This document shows positions 8,855-18,143 of a DNA stretch of 64,000 nucleotides, one piece after another (position 1 is the first letter of the stretch; each line of letters starts with the position of its first letter). The position numbers and the translations under genes were made by a program. Origin of the DNA: an uncultured Clostridia bacterium (GTDB lineage Bacteria; Bacillota; Clostridia; Oscillospirales; Ruminococcaceae). A model generated the notes under the pieces. It ran no database searches. It had not been told where the DNA came from and saw only the letters and a program-made list of their open reading frames with translations. The stretch lies in contig CANPWL010000001.1 of NCBI GenBank assembly GCA_947584375.1, positions 124,001-188,000 of the forward strand, written 5' to 3'.

Positions 8855-8886
8855 TGTGTCATATTTTATTATCGTTTTTATGACAC
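8855..8886. repeat. Inverted repeat GTGTCAT...ATGACAC
   Basis: GTGTCAT and ATGACAC face each other across about 18 bp of AT-rich sequence, just outside the tRNA-Ser terminator. It could be a regulator site or hairpin upstream of the small acidic gene. A direct repeat of cgtcgcctttt precedes it near 8826-8847. Confidence 0.4.
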
Positions 8887-8888
8887 AG

Positions 8889-8922
8889 AAAAAACCTCGC
8901 AAACGCTTTGTTTACGAGGTTT
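8889..8922 (-). terminator. Terminator of tRNA-Ser
   Basis: Read leftward, AAACCTCG/CGAGGTTT forms an 8-bp stem followed by TTTTTT, directly after the tRNA CCA end. Confidence 0.85.
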
Positions 8923-8924
8923 CC

Positions 8925-9017
8925 TGGCGGAGATGGAGGGATTCGAACCCTCGAGACGCTACAAACGTCAACACGAGTTCCAGTCGTGCGCCATAAGCCG
9001 GACTAGGCGACATCTCC
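8925..9017 (-). tRNA. tRNA-Ser (anticodon GGA)
   Basis: A 93-nt class II tRNA with a 7-bp acceptor stem (GGAGATG/CATCTCC), discriminator G, encoded CCA, a long variable arm and a GGTTCGAATCC T-arm. The anticodon stem CACGA/TCGTG encloses CTGGAAC, giving anticodon GGA for UCC/UCU serine codons. It is read leftward and is followed by its own terminator. Confidence 0.95.
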
Positions 9018-9056
9018 GAATAACAGATAACCCAATCATTGGGCTATCTGTATTAT

Positions 9057-10376
9057 TTAATATATAATTCTTCTAATTGCAGTAATCGGATTGTACTGAG
9101 AAAACGTCGATACATATGAGATTACAATACCCGTGCTCGAGTTTTCAGCGTGAACCATCATCCCATTACCGATATACATAGCAACATGATATATGCTGGC
9201 TCCAAAGAAAATTAAATCTCCCGGCTGCATACTGTCATAACTTACTGATTTGCCGTAGCCTGCCTGAGCTGCTGCATTGTGAGGTAATGATATTCCTACC
9301 TGTGCATATGAAAGCATTACTAAGCCTGAGCAGTCTGTCGCACGATAGCTTGAACCACCCCATACATATGCACCGCCAACCATACTTTTGGCATATGAAA
9401 TAACTGTCCCTATATCTCCGGAATATCCGCCGCCTGAACCGTTTCCCGAAGAACCGCTGCCGCCATTATTGCTATTGCTGTTTGAGTTTCCTGCGTCACC
9501 GCCACTCGAATTATTATTATGCGGACGCCTGTAAGTTGTGTTAGCCTGTGTAGTAGTTGTTGTAGTTGTAGTCGTAGTGGTAGTTGTTGCATTGTATTCA
9601 GCCTGAGCTTTCTGACTAGAAACCTGACTCTTCTGATTATTTAGCTCTGTGCTCTGACTTTGAATAGCCGCAGCATTAGCCTCGCTTTCAGCTTTCAGAG
9701 TTTCAAGACTAGACTGTTCCTTTGAAAGATTAGAAAGCTGCTTTGCATACTTCTTTGCAGTATTCTCCATACTCTTTTTCTGCTCATTATACTGCTTCTG
9801 AGCATTTTCATATTGCACTTTCAATTTTAGGAGCTTGTCTATCGTATCATTATCATGCTTAGCTACTCTTTTTACAAGTTCAAACCTCATAAGTACATCG
9901 TAAAAATCATTTGCTTCAAGCAAAACTTGCGTATAGGATTCAGAACCCGAAACATACATTGCTCTTAGTCTTGACTTAAAATCCTTAATGCCGGCTGTAA
10001 TTTCCTTTTCCTTTTGCTCCATATTTGCCTGAGTCTCTCTTATTTTTGCATCAATATCAGCCAAATCATTTTCAAGCTCTGCACTGTATTTTTCATATGT
10101 AGAAATTTTATTTTCTAATGTAGAAATTTTTTTGTTTAAAGCCTCTTGCTTTGCCTGTTCGTCAGCAAGACTTTCTGCATTTTTTTCAATTTGCTTGTCA
10201 AGTTCTCTTTCCTGACTCTCTAAATCAGCTATCTGTCTTTGATAATCTTCATATGTAGGTGCAGCTGATGTTTTTATTTTTATATTGTTATAATTACTTG
10301 TTGAAAATACAGAAATTGCTGTTGCAAATGAAAAAACCAAGGCAATAATCCTTTTAATCCTTTTACTGTTTTTCAT
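9057..10376 (-). CDS. Secreted NlpC/P60 endopeptidase with coiled-coil N-terminus
   Basis: The 439-residue protein has a signal peptide (residues 1-38), a long coiled coil (about 40-260) like CwlO/PcsB-type hydrolases, a run of 13 Thr, a Gly/Ser/Asn-rich linker (about 275-325), and a C-terminal NlpC/P60 domain. The catalytic Cys lies in DCSGLV, with His in YHVAMYIG and a further His in VHAE. It cleaves peptidoglycan stem peptides. The coiled coil in this family is usually the contact to FtsEX-type regulators, none of which is adjacent. An AAAGGGA site precedes the ATG. Confidence 0.9.
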   Translation of the reverse strand: MKNSKRIKRIIALVFSFATAISVFSTSNYNNIKIKTSAAPTYEDYQRQIADLESQERELDKQIEKNAESLADEQAKQEALNKKISTLENKISTYEKYSAELENDLADIDAKIRETQANMEQKEKEITAGIKDFKSRLRAMYVSGSESYTQVLLEANDFYDVLMRFELVKRVAKHDNDTIDKLLKLKVQYENAQKQYNEQKKSMENTAKKYAKQLSNLSKEQSSLETLKAESEANAAAIQSQSTELNNQKSQVSSQKAQAEYNATTTTTTTTTTTTTQANTTYRRPHNNNSSGGDAGNSNSNSNNGGSGSSGNGSGGGYSGDIGTVISYAKSMVGGAYVWGGSSYRATDCSGLVMLSYAQVGISLPHNAAAQAGYGKSVSYDSMQPGDLIFFGASIYHVAMYIGNGMMVHAENSSTGIVISYVSTFSQYNPITAIRRIIY

Positions 10377-10709
10377 TTTTAATATTTTCCCTTTCCTTTG
10401 ACTTCATACCATTAAATGTGTATATACTAACTATCTCTCTATCTATTATGTTTGTTATGTCAAAGCAACTTAATGTAACCGATTTGTAACTATTGTATAC
10501 TTTTTTGAGTTAAATGTCAAGAGCAATATAGATTTTTTATTGATTTTTATTATTTATTTTTGTAGAAATGTGTGGTACAATTACCTTGTAAAACTTTATA
10601 TACATATATTATGCAATATTTTATACTAGCGAAAACTAAATATTAATAGTGAGGAATATTTATAATTATTGAATATTAATAAAACTGATTTATGAAAGGA
10701 ATATCAAGT
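10377..10709. other. Divergent intergenic region between NlpC/P60 and glpK
   Basis: No gene is seen. It must hold both divergent promoters. A TTGACA box for the leftward hydrolase gene is at 10459-10464, but its -10 box is not clear. The rightward side around 10530-10640 is very AT-rich with several possible -10 boxes and no decisive pair. Confidence 0.4.
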
Positions 10710-12188
10710 ATGGAAAAATATATTTTAGCTCTTGATCAGGGAACTACATCTTCCCGTGCTATACTGTTTAATAAATCGCACAAGATAATCGCCCAAAAAC
10801 AAAAGGAATTTCCGCAGATTTTCAAAGAAAACGGTTATGTAGAGCATAATCCCAATGATATATGGTCCTCTCTGCTGACAGTTGCAAGAGAGGTTCTATT
10901 ATGTAAAGGTCTTGACGCAGAAAATATATCCTCAATAGGTATAACAAATCAGCGTGAAACTACGATCATTTGGGATAAAGAAACAGGCGAGCCTGTGTAT
11001 AATGCAATTGTATGGCAGTGCAGAAGAACCTACAACTGCTGCAAAGAGTTGATCGAAAAAGGATACTCAGATATGATAAAGGAAAAAACAGGTCTTATAA
11101 TCGACCCCTATTTTTCCGCAACAAAGATAAAGTGGATCCTTGATAATGTTCAAGGTGCAAAAGAAAAAGCTTTAAGCGGAAGGCTTCTTTTCGGAACTGT
11201 TGACAGTTATATTATTTGGAAACTTACAGAAGGCAGAGTCCATGCCACCGACTTTTCAAACGCATCAAGAACAATGCTGTTTAATATAAACACTCTAGAT
11301 TGGGACGACGATATTTTAAAACTTCTTGATATTCCCAAACGTATGCTTCCAAAAGTTATGGAATCCAGTGATGATTACGGTTACACAACATTAATCGGAA
11401 AGGGCGAAATTAAAATCTGCGGTGTTGCAGGCGACCAACAGGCATCGCTATTTGGTCAGACGTGCTTTGACCAAGGCGATTTCAAATGTACCTACGGCAC
11501 GGGAGCATTTCTTCTTATGAACACAGGTAATAAGCCTGTGTCCTCGCATAACGGACTGCTTACGACAATTGCATGGAGTGTAAATGGAAAAGTAACCTAT
11601 GCGTCTGAAGGTTCTGTTTTTGTTGCAGGAGCAGCTATTCAATGGCTTCGTGACGGACTGAAAATTATCGACTCTGCCGCAGAGAGCGAGCCTATGGCTC
11701 TTTCTGTTTCAGACACAAACGGAGTATATTTTGTTCCCGCATTTGTGGGACTGGGCGCTCCTTACTGGAACTCTGATGCAAGAGGAGTGCTTTGCGGATT
11801 ATCAAGAGGCACAACAAGAAATCATATTGTTCGTGCTGCACTTGAATCAATCGCCTATCAGATAAATGCGGTGATCAAGAGTATGGAAGCTGATTCAGGT
11901 AAAAAAATAAAAGCTCTTAAAGTTGACGGCGGAGCCAGTGCAAATAATTTCCTTATGCAGTTTCAAAGCGATATAACAAACTGTGATGTTCTTCGTCCTG
12001 TATGTGTAGAAACCACTGCACTCGGCTGCGCATATCTTGCAGGACTTAAATCGGGCTACTGGAAAAGTATGACTGATATTAAGGATAATCAAAAAATTGA
12101 CTATAAATTTACCCCTGATATTCCCGAAACAAAGAGAAACAGCCTTTTGTCAGGCTGGCAAAAAGCTGTTGAGCGTACTACATTGTAA
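10710..12188 (+). CDS. glpK: Glycerol kinase
   Basis: This 492-residue FGGY-family kinase phosphorylates glycerol with ATP to sn-glycerol 3-phosphate. It has the N-terminal phosphate-binding loop [14 protein letters not shown], the FGGY signature regions, [11 protein letters not shown] near residue 265, and GLGAPYW near 350, all in normal family order and length. I chose the second ATG, nine bases after AAAGGA, over the upstream ATG at 10692. No facilitator or glycerol-3-phosphate dehydrogenase gene adjoins it. The amidase gene 48 bp downstream is on the same strand and could be cotranscribed. Confidence 0.95.
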   Translation: MEKYILALDQGTTSSRAILFNKSHKIIAQKQKEFPQIFKENGYVEHNPNDIWSSLLTVAREVLLCKGLDAENISSIGITNQRETTIIWDKETGEPVYNAIVWQCRRTYNCCKELIEKGYSDMIKEKTGLIIDPYFSATKIKWILDNVQGAKEKALSGRLLFGTVDSYIIWKLTEGRVHATDFSNASRTMLFNINTLDWDDDILKLLDIPKRMLPKVMESSDDYGYTTLIGKGEIKICGVAGDQQASLFGQTCFDQGDFKCTYGTGAFLLMNTGNKPVSSHNGLLTTIAWSVNGKVTYASEGSVFVAGAAIQWLRDGLKIIDSAAESEPMALSVSDTNGVYFVPAFVGLGAPYWNSDARGVLCGLSRGTTRNHIVRAALESIAYQINAVIKSMEADSGKKIKALKVDGGASANNFLMQFQSDITNCDVLRPVCVETTALGCAYLAGLKSGYWKSMTDIKDNQKIDYKFTPDIPETKRNSLLSGWQKAVERTTL

Positions 12189-12236
12189 ACATTAAAGCGT
12201 TATTGAGGATATATAAAAAACAGGAAGGAAAATCAA

Positions 12237-13277
12237 ATGAATAAAATTGTTAAAATAATAAGCGTAATGTTATTACTGCTTATTGTATCACAGTCTGCTG
12301 TCTTTTCATATGCAGCAGATAGACAGGAGGGCGAGCTTAAAGCACAAATAATTAAAACCGTTCCGTTTGCACCGGATATATACGCAAAAACTATGAAGTT
12401 CAAGTTTAAGGTAAATAAAAAAGGATATGTAAAAGTCTTGGTGCTTGACGATTGCGATGAGGTTATAAAAACTCTTGTCAAGGATAAAAAAATACAAAAT
12501 GCAGACGATAAAGAATTTTCACTAAAATGGGATTTTTCCCAAGACGGAGAGGAAAACAAAAAAGCAACTGCCGGTACATATAAAATTAAAATAGTTTTAG
12601 AAAATAACGACAAAACAGAAAAAGTGACTGCAAAGTCGTTCTTTAACATAGTTGACGGTTCAAAAAGCGTATGGCTTGACGCAGGTCACGGAGGAATGGA
12701 CGCAGGTGCAATAAGAACAGACGGCAAATATGAACGTGACGACAACTTAAAGATTGCCAAACAGGTAAGAAAAATTCTCAAAAAACAAGGGATAGTAGTA
12801 TATATGTCACGAACGGACAAGGATAAAAATTATGCTTCAATAGCCGATTTAAAGAAGAGAATAAAAAAGGCGAACAAAGCAAAAGTCGACTTGTTTGTTT
12901 CATTTCACAGAAATGCGGCTGCTGTATCTTCGGCAAACGGATTTAATATTTACACTCACAATCCTAAATACAAAAGCAACGTCAGAAAAAAACAGGCAAA
13001 AAATAAAGCGTCACAATCTATGAAGCTCTCAAAAAACATTTTCAAGGAAATGTCAAAGGTTACAGAAATGAAAATGGGAGACATCATAAAAGGCTCAAAC
13101 AACAGAGAAGACTTTTTCGTGAACAAGCTCTCTAATATGCCAAGCTGTATGCTTGAAACAGGATACGTCACCAACGTATCTGACAATAAGCAGTTTGACA
13201 AAAACTATAAAACCTATGCTGAAGCGATTTCAAAAGGCATAATGAAAACACTTGGTATTACATATATAGAAAATTAA
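12237..13277 (+). CDS. Secreted N-acetylmuramoyl-L-alanine amidase (Amidase_3)
   Basis: The 346-residue protein has a signal peptide (1-27), a FlgD-like Ig domain (about 45-135) and an Amidase_3 catalytic domain (about 140-343). The zinc ligands are visible as His in DAGHGG, Glu in YERDDNL and His in SFHRNA, and the catalytic Glu is in LETGYVTN. It cuts the bond between MurNAc and L-Ala in peptidoglycan. An AGGAAGG site precedes the ATG. Its closest functional analogues are CwlD/AmiC-type amidases; a sporulation role is possible but not shown. Confidence 0.9.
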   Translation: MNKIVKIISVMLLLLIVSQSAVFSYAADRQEGELKAQIIKTVPFAPDIYAKTMKFKFKVNKKGYVKVLVLDDCDEVIKTLVKDKKIQNADDKEFSLKWDFSQDGEENKKATAGTYKIKIVLENNDKTEKVTAKSFFNIVDGSKSVWLDAGHGGMDAGAIRTDGKYERDDNLKIAKQVRKILKKQGIVVYMSRTDKDKNYASIADLKKRIKKANKAKVDLFVSFHRNAAAVSSANGFNIYTHNPKYKSNVRKKQAKNKASQSMKLSKNIFKEMSKVTEMKMGDIIKGSNNREDFFVNKLSNMPSCMLETGYVTNVSDNKQFDKNYKTYAEAISKGIMKTLGITYIEN

Positions 13278-13304
13278 TGCGAAGAGAGTATTCTCTTCGC
13301 ATTT
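13276..13304. terminator. Bidirectional terminator
   Basis: AATGCGAAGAGA and TCTCTTCGCATT form a 12-bp stem with a short loop, followed by TTTT on the plus strand. It separates the convergent amidase and DUF2752 genes. Confidence 0.85.
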
Positions 13305-13681
13305 TAAAATCCGTAAATATTTCTTAAAACGGCAAATACCAAAAACAAAACTATAAGTACAATTGCCGTAATCTCTATCCATTTATCTGTTTTATGCTTA
13401 TTATACCTGATATAGTAATAAACCTTACGAACAATCATTGCAATAATAATCGGTGATGATAAGAACAAAAGTTGATTTGACTTATACGCCGCTTTAAAAT
13501 TCATATGAAAAATATCAATGATCATATGAGAAATTCCACAACCGGGACATCTAAACCCGGTGACTAACCTGATATAGCACGGTATGTAAAGTCCGGTTAA
13601 ATATGTAATAAAATAATAGGCAATCCCTAACAGTATCAGTATTGTAAAAAATATACTTACCTTTATCACACGATTTTTCAT
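13304..13681 (-). CDS. DUF2752 family membrane protein
   Basis: This protein of about 125 residues has three hydrophobic segments and the family signature F-R-C-P-G-C-G-I-S-H after the first. DUF2752 proteins are small inner-membrane proteins of unknown function, possibly metal-binding through the CPGCG motif. It lies 10 bp after the stop of the zinc-ribbon protein gene, so the two are probably cotranscribed. No clear ribosome binding site precedes the ATG, which suggests translational coupling; a GTG six bases upstream is an alternative start. Confidence 0.8.
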   Translation of the reverse strand: MKNRVIKVSIFFTILILLGIAYYFITYLTGLYIPCYIRLVTGFRCPGCGISHMIIDIFHMNFKAAYKSNQLLFLSSPIIIAMIVRKVYYYIRYNKHKTDKWIEITAIVLIVLFLVFAVLRNIYGF

Positions 13682-13691
13682 AAGCACATAA

Positions 13692-14183
13692 TTAGTTTAC
13701 TGCAAACTTATTGATCTCATTTTGTATCAGAGCATATGATATAATTGAAAATCCAAAAATACCAAGCACCAAGTATAAAATTCCTAAGCTTGAATCGGCA
13801 GGAACTCCTCTTTGCATTTTACCCTGATTAATCTTGTCCCCTGCCTGATACAGCCAGAACCACAGATATATTGAGCAGGTAATAATGCTCAACAATACAA
13901 CCAATCCGCCTGATGTATCATTCTTTCCGGAAATACGGTTTAGATCCTCAGCCATACAGTAAAGCCAGTAAAGTCCGTATAAACCGCAGGTGATTATTGA
14001 TAAAATTATGCAAACGCCTATGCTCTTTGACATAACAGGCGAACCGCCTGTGTAATTTTGTGCGTTTTGATAATCCTGAGACGGCTGTGCCTGGACGGTT
14101 TCTTCCTGCTTTGTTCCGCAGTTGTCACAGAACACATCTGCATCATCTAACTGTGCGCCGCATTTGTAACAAAATTTTGACAT
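13692..14183 (-). CDS. Zinc-ribbon membrane protein (DUF4234-like)
   Basis: The 163-residue protein starts with a double CxxC zinc ribbon (CYKCG and CDNCG, residues 4-24), then a Gln/Asn-rich linker, and three to four transmembrane segments (about 50-155) with a GLYGLYWLY motif typical of DUF4234-like proteins. I chose this ATG because AGGAG lies ten bases upstream; a longer frame exists but would add a non-conserved tail. Function is unknown. It is upstream of, and likely cotranscribed with, the DUF2752 gene. Confidence 0.8.
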   Translation of the reverse strand: MSKFCYKCGAQLDDADVFCDNCGTKQEETVQAQPSQDYQNAQNYTGGSPVMSKSIGVCIILSIITCGLYGLYWLYCMAEDLNRISGKNDTSGGLVVLLSIITCSIYLWFWLYQAGDKINQGKMQRGVPADSSLGILYLVLGIFGFSIISYALIQNEINKFAVN

Positions 14184-14320
14184 ATATATCATACTCCTAT
14201 TAATTATTATCAGCATACTTAAAACAAACACAGAATATTTCATATACTGACAAGAATATTATATCATCTATGCTATATGTTGTCAATTAGAGAAAGTAGG
14301 TAATTAGTATATAAAAAGTT

Positions 14321-15121
14321 CTATAAAATCTTCATCCTTTCGAGATGCCCGTTGAAAAAGTCAATATAATTCTGAAATCTTGTGATTTCTGTATCATTTG
14401 AAAGAACAGAAATTAATGCTAACGCCTTTTCCGTTTCCGCAATCGCTTTTTTAGTTTTCCCTTCATCTTCATAGTATTCCGCAATTTTCCACATCATTTG
14501 TATCAGTGTTTCAAACGAAATCCATTTTTGCTTTTTAGCTGTTTCATATTTTGGGCGACCTTTTAAAACAAATGCCATTTCAGAAGATCTGGTGAAATAA
14601 ATTTGAGGTATTTGTTCAAGAGCCGCAACTGCACTTTCTGCATCACCTTTTGCATTGTAAGCATAAGCCAGAAAACGCAATGCGTCATATTTTACGTCGC
14701 TCATAGTTGTTCTGTCAATAAGCCTTTTTGCTATTTTTATAGTTTCATCAGGGTTTTCAGTATAGTTTAGTACATACAACAAATTGTTAAGCAAAATTTC
14801 ATTTTTAGGATATTTGCGCAGTCCTTCCTCTAAAATCTTTCGTGCTTCTGTGGGATTGCTTTCACGCAGTTTATAGGCTCTATCTGCATACTGTTCTATG
14901 TCTTTCTGCATATCTTTTAAATTAAAAGCAAAAAGCTCGTCAGTCGACACTTCAAAGATTTTAGCCAGCTTGGGTACAAGTGTAATGTCCGGAAGTGCAA
15001 TATTGTTTTCCCATTTACTTATCGCCTGAAAAGAAATACCTATTAACTCAGCTAACCTTTCCTGCGTCATTCCATTCGCCCTTCGAAGTTCCTTAATTTG
15101 ATTTCCTATATTAAGTTCCAT
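14321..15121 (-). CDS. XRE-family regulator with TPR-like C-terminal domain
   Basis: The 266-residue protein has an N-terminal HTH_3 domain (about residues 5-60, with RLAELIGISFQAISKWE) followed by helical, TPR-like repeats (about 75-260). Similar proteins in Firmicutes are helix-turn-helix regulators whose helical repeats bind a peptide or partner protein. A sigma-A promoter and a palindrome lie upstream and could provide autoregulation. The target genes are unknown; the only close same-strand neighbour is the cellobiose phosphorylase gene 170 bp upstream. Confidence 0.8.
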   Translation of the reverse strand: MELNIGNQIKELRRANGMTQERLAELIGISFQAISKWENNIALPDITLVPKLAKIFEVSTDELFAFNLKDMQKDIEQYADRAYKLRESNPTEARKILEEGLRKYPKNEILLNNLLYVLNYTENPDETIKIAKRLIDRTTMSDVKYDALRFLAYAYNAKGDAESAVAALEQIPQIYFTRSSEMAFVLKGRPKYETAKKQKWISFETLIQMMWKIAEYYEDEGKTKKAIAETEKALALISVLSNDTEITRFQNYIDFFNGHLERMKIL

Positions 15122-15169
15122 ATAAATTCCCCTTACAAATTTTAATAAAAGAGTTCTCTTTCAATTACT

Positions 15170-15235
15170 AGTATAAGCAATCAAATTATTAAAATCAATA
15201 ACCGTATAAATGAGAATTTTCAACCATAGGTTGAA
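15170..15235 (-). promoter_or_regulatory. Sigma-A promoter and palindrome of the XRE gene
   Basis: Read leftward, TTGATT (15193-15198) and TATACT (15170-15175) are separated by 17 bp. A perfect inverted repeat TTCAACC-3 nt-GGTTGAA lies upstream at 15219-15235. It is a candidate operator for the XRE protein or another regulator. Confidence 0.7.
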
Positions 15236-15247
15236 TTTATTGTAACA

Positions 15248-15272
15248 AAAAAGGTGCAGTTTAACTGCACCT
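15248..15272 (-). terminator. Terminator of cellobiose phosphorylase gene
   Basis: Read leftward, GGTGCAGTTAAACTGCACC forms a compact hairpin followed by six T residues. Confidence 0.85.
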
Positions 15273-15290
15273 TCATTATACTACTATCAT

Positions 15291-17699
15291 TTATCCCATT
15301 GTAACTACTATGTCGTTTTGTTCTTTCAGTTTATCTGCCGGAATCAACTTGCCGTCAAGCACTTCACCGTTCAATGTAACAGACTTAACTCCGCTTTCAA
15401 CGTGAGCGTCATTATTTACCTTTATCGAAAGGTGAGAGCCTCTGAAGTTCTTTTCAATTTCAAAGCCGTCCCACTCTGACGGGATTGACGGGTCGATTAC
15501 AAGTCCGTCAAAGTTAGGTCTCATACCGCAGATACCCTCAACGCAGCCTACCATAACGGTAGAACCCGTACCTGTCAGCCAGTGAACGTGAGAACGTCCC
15601 TCAAAAGGCGAGCGTGTAGACTCGGTAAACTGTCCGTGAACATACGGCTCTAACACTCTTATTTCAGCCTTGTCGTTCATAGCGGCAGGAGAGCTTTCCA
15701 TAAAGTACTCAAACGCTCTGTTTCCGTGTCCGAGCAGAGACTCCGCTAAAATAGCCCAACCCTGCGACTGCGAGAAGATTCCGCCGTTTTCTTTGGTATC
15801 AGGATTGAATATGTGCATTATAGCGCCGTCGAAATAATCGTCCTTGTAAGGCGGTTCAAGCAGCTTAACGCCATATGGCGTGTTGAGAATTTCATGTACG
15901 CTTTCCATAGCCTTTTCAGCCTGCTCTTTTGACGCAAATCCCGAAATAACCGACCAACTTTGTGGATTGAGCCACATATTAGCTTCCTTGTCCTTCTTTG
16001 CGCCGACAACAACTCCGTTATCTCTGATTCCTCTGATAAATCTGTCCTCGTCCCAACATTTGTCCAGCTCCTCGCCGAGCTTAGCCTGAACCCTGTTTAT
16101 ATACTCAACATACTCTGTGTCGTTCTTTTCCTCTGCCATATCTTTGATTACGCTCATTGCGTAATAAAGCTGGAATGCCACAAATGTAGATTCGCCCTTC
16201 TTACCCATTCTAAGACAGTCGTTCCAGTCTGCGTGAAGACCTGCCGGCATATTATGTGCGCCAAGACGCTCCATAGAGAATCTTATTGCATTCTTTAAGT
16301 GGTCGTAAACAGTATCCTCACCGCCGTTTGCATAAACGATAACCTCGTCTAAGAAGTCCTTGTTTCCGCTCTCTCCGATGTACTTTAGTATCGTCGGGAA
16401 CAGCCACAAAGCGTCGTCCGCTCTGTATGACGGGTGACCTGTTTCCTTAGCATAAGCCGAGTTTTCGTTGTTCTCATCAGGACAGTTTTCATGTCCTGCA
16501 TTGTGGTCAAATTTAACAAGAGGAAGTCCTCCGCCGTTATCGACCTGAGCAGACAGCATAAACTTTATCTTGTCAAGTGCCACTTCAGGGGCAAGATGGA
16601 TTATACCCTGAATATCCTGAACCGTATCTCTGTAACCGTAGCCGTTTCTAAGTCCGCAGTAAATAAAGGAAGCTGCTCTTGACCAAATAAACGTAATAAA
16701 GCACTGGTACGCGTTCCACACGTTGATCATATTGTTAAACTCTTCGCTTGGAGTTTTTATCTGGAAGTTATTTAAAATTCCGTGCCAGTATGTAATAAGC
16801 TCGCCTACTTCAGAGTCAACCTTGCCCGGCTCTTCATAACTTTTAAGAATCTTGTCAGCCTCAACATTGTCTTTTTGACCTAACACATAAATAAGCTCTT
16901 TTGTCTCATTAGGAGCCAGAGTAAACTCAGACTGCAAAGCGCCGCACGAGTTTGTATTGAAGTTCATCTTGCCGTCGCACTTGCCGTTTTCGACAGCAAT
17001 AGGATTTGAATATGTTCTGTAAGGTCCTATAAAGCTGTCAAGATCTCCGTTGCACGAAACAACATCAGCACCTACCAAACCGAAAAATCTTTCTCTGTGG
17101 TTTGAGCCTGTCTCGTCCTTACCGCTGTTTTCATTGATATGCTGAAGAATTTTATTTCCCTCAAAGCTTGTTCTTGTTATAAACAGTGTGTATTGAAGAT
17201 TTACCTGATCCTGCTCATAATTGTTATCGTTTGTAAACTCGATAAATCCGAAGGTTGACAACTTTCTATCTTTAGTATCATTATTTGTTACCTTACATCT
17301 CCACACTTCATATGTCTTTCCGTTTGGTACATAGTATGTAGTTTCCGATGCAATATTTGCATATTCGCTCTTTATAGTTGTATAAGCTGTTCCGTGATGA
17401 CATTCACCCTTGTACTTATCAAGCGGCTTTCCCACAGGCTGCCACGACCCGGACCAGTAATCGCCCGACTCGTTATCTCTAATATATATATATCTTCCCG
17501 GAAGCGCCATATTTGAATTAAAGCGGTATCTTGCAATTCTTCCATTTGCACCGCTTTTTACAAAGCTGTAACCTGCAGCATTGTTTGATATAATAGCACC
17601 ATACTCCGGCGAACCCAAGTAGTTTACCCATGGAGCCGGGGTATCGGGTCTTGTGATAACATATTCCTTGTTTTCAAGGTCAAAGTAACCATACTTCAT
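15291..17699 (-). CDS. Cellobiose phosphorylase, GH94
   Basis: This 802-residue enzyme belongs to glycoside hydrolase family 94 and probably splits cellobiose with phosphate into glucose 1-phosphate and glucose in the cytoplasm, saving one ATP. The N-terminus (MKYGYFDLENKEYVITRP, then PWVNYLG) matches cellobiose phosphorylases rather than cellodextrin phosphorylases, and the catalytic Asp lies in HADWNDCLR near residue 485. The start has an AAGGAG site; a longer frame exists upstream but lacks conservation. It is monocistronic between two terminators. No cellobiose transporter is adjacent. Substrate choice within GH94 is inferred from family resemblance. Confidence 0.9.
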   Translation of the reverse strand: MKYGYFDLENKEYVITRPDTPAPWVNYLGSPEYGAIISNNAAGYSFVKSGANGRIARYRFNSNMALPGRYIYIRDNESGDYWSGSWQPVGKPLDKYKGECHHGTAYTTIKSEYANIASETTYYVPNGKTYEVWRCKVTNNDTKDRKLSTFGFIEFTNDNNYEQDQVNLQYTLFITRTSFEGNKILQHINENSGKDETGSNHRERFFGLVGADVVSCNGDLDSFIGPYRTYSNPIAVENGKCDGKMNFNTNSCGALQSEFTLAPNETKELIYVLGQKDNVEADKILKSYEEPGKVDSEVGELITYWHGILNNFQIKTPSEEFNNMINVWNAYQCFITFIWSRAASFIYCGLRNGYGYRDTVQDIQGIIHLAPEVALDKIKFMLSAQVDNGGGLPLVKFDHNAGHENCPDENNENSAYAKETGHPSYRADDALWLFPTILKYIGESGNKDFLDEVIVYANGGEDTVYDHLKNAIRFSMERLGAHNMPAGLHADWNDCLRMGKKGESTFVAFQLYYAMSVIKDMAEEKNDTEYVEYINRVQAKLGEELDKCWDEDRFIRGIRDNGVVVGAKKDKEANMWLNPQSWSVISGFASKEQAEKAMESVHEILNTPYGVKLLEPPYKDDYFDGAIMHIFNPDTKENGGIFSQSQGWAILAESLLGHGNRAFEYFMESSPAAMNDKAEIRVLEPYVHGQFTESTRSPFEGRSHVHWLTGTGSTVMVGCVEGICGMRPNFDGLVIDPSIPSEWDGFEIEKNFRGSHLSIKVNNDAHVESGVKSVTLNGEVLDGKLIPADKLKEQNDIVVTMG

Positions 17700-17851
17700 A
17701 TTATCTCTCCTTGTATATTTAATTTCCGTCTGCAAGTTTACATTTTTCCTCACATAAACAGTACCTTTATATTATCATATTAAGTTTTAATTTACAAGGG
17801 GGGTGTGAACAATTTTTTCAATATTTTTTACATATTATTAATTAATAAAGC

Positions 17852-17885
17852 AAAAGGGCTTGAAGAAACTTCTTCAAGCCCTTTT
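17852..17885. terminator. Strong bidirectional terminator
   Basis: AAAAGGGCTTGAAG and CTTCAAGCCCTTTT form a 14-bp perfect stem with a six-base loop. It ends the Cys-rich peptide gene read leftward. Confidence 0.85.
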
Positions 17886-17902
17886 AATGTGTTAGTTGTT
17901 TC

Positions 17903-18025
17903 TTAGTTGCATCCGCATCCGCAGTCGTTGCCGCAACCGCATCCGTTGTTACCGAAAGCGTTATTACCACAGCAGAATAAGATAAGGATTAAAATGATAA
18001 TCCATGAGCAGTTAGAGCATCCCAT
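17903..18025 (-). CDS. Cys-rich 40-residue membrane peptide
   Basis: This short gene encodes 40 residues: MGCSNCSW, a hydrophobic helix (about residues 9-17), a CCG pair, and a tail of Asn, Gly and alternating Cys (GCGCGNDCGCGCN). Nine cysteines lie in 40 residues. An AAGGAG site is nine bases before the ATG and a strong terminator follows the stop, so it is a genuine unit. It resembles the small high-cysteine chorion-like (HCB 13) and YjcZ-like proteins annotated in Clostridia, often linked to spores. That link is inference. It is preceded by a strongly folding leader. Confidence 0.75.
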   Translation of the reverse strand: MGCSNCSWIIILILILFCCGNNAFGNNGCGCGNDCGCGCN

Positions 18026-18055
18026 TAGTACGCACTCCTTTTCAATGTATAAATT

Positions 18056-18143
18056 TTATAAAGCATCTTTCGCCAGGCTGCCGGGCAGCCATTTCGCAAA
18101 AGTAGATTATTCGTGCTTCCTGACGAATAACTTTGCTTTATAA
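18056..18143 (-). promoter_or_regulatory. Structured RNA leader (three-way junction) of unknown class
   Basis: A perfect 10-bp stem (18056-18065 with 18134-18143) encloses two hairpins: GGCTGCC/GGCAGCC (18076-18082 with 18084-18090) and TTATTCGT/ACGAATAA (18107-18114 with 18123-18130, eight-base loop). On the minus strand the element ends about 15 bases before the ribosome binding site of the Cys-rich peptide gene. GCGAAA occurs twice, flanking the GC-rich hairpin. I could not match it to a known riboswitch from memory. Confidence 0.5.

Noticed and set aside
8891-9017. Integration (att) site at the tRNA-Ser 3' end
   Set aside because: No direct repeat of the tRNA 3' end was found nearby and its native terminator is intact.
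9535-9600. Microsatellite in the NlpC/P60 gene
   Set aside because: The Thr run is written with mixed ACN codons, so it is a protein-level linker and not a simple DNA slippage tract.
18056-18143. tRNA, FMN, TPP, purine, c-di-GMP or fluoride riboswitch
   Set aside because: None of the conserved sequence blocks of these classes could be found on either strand, and the three stems do not form a tRNA cloverleaf.
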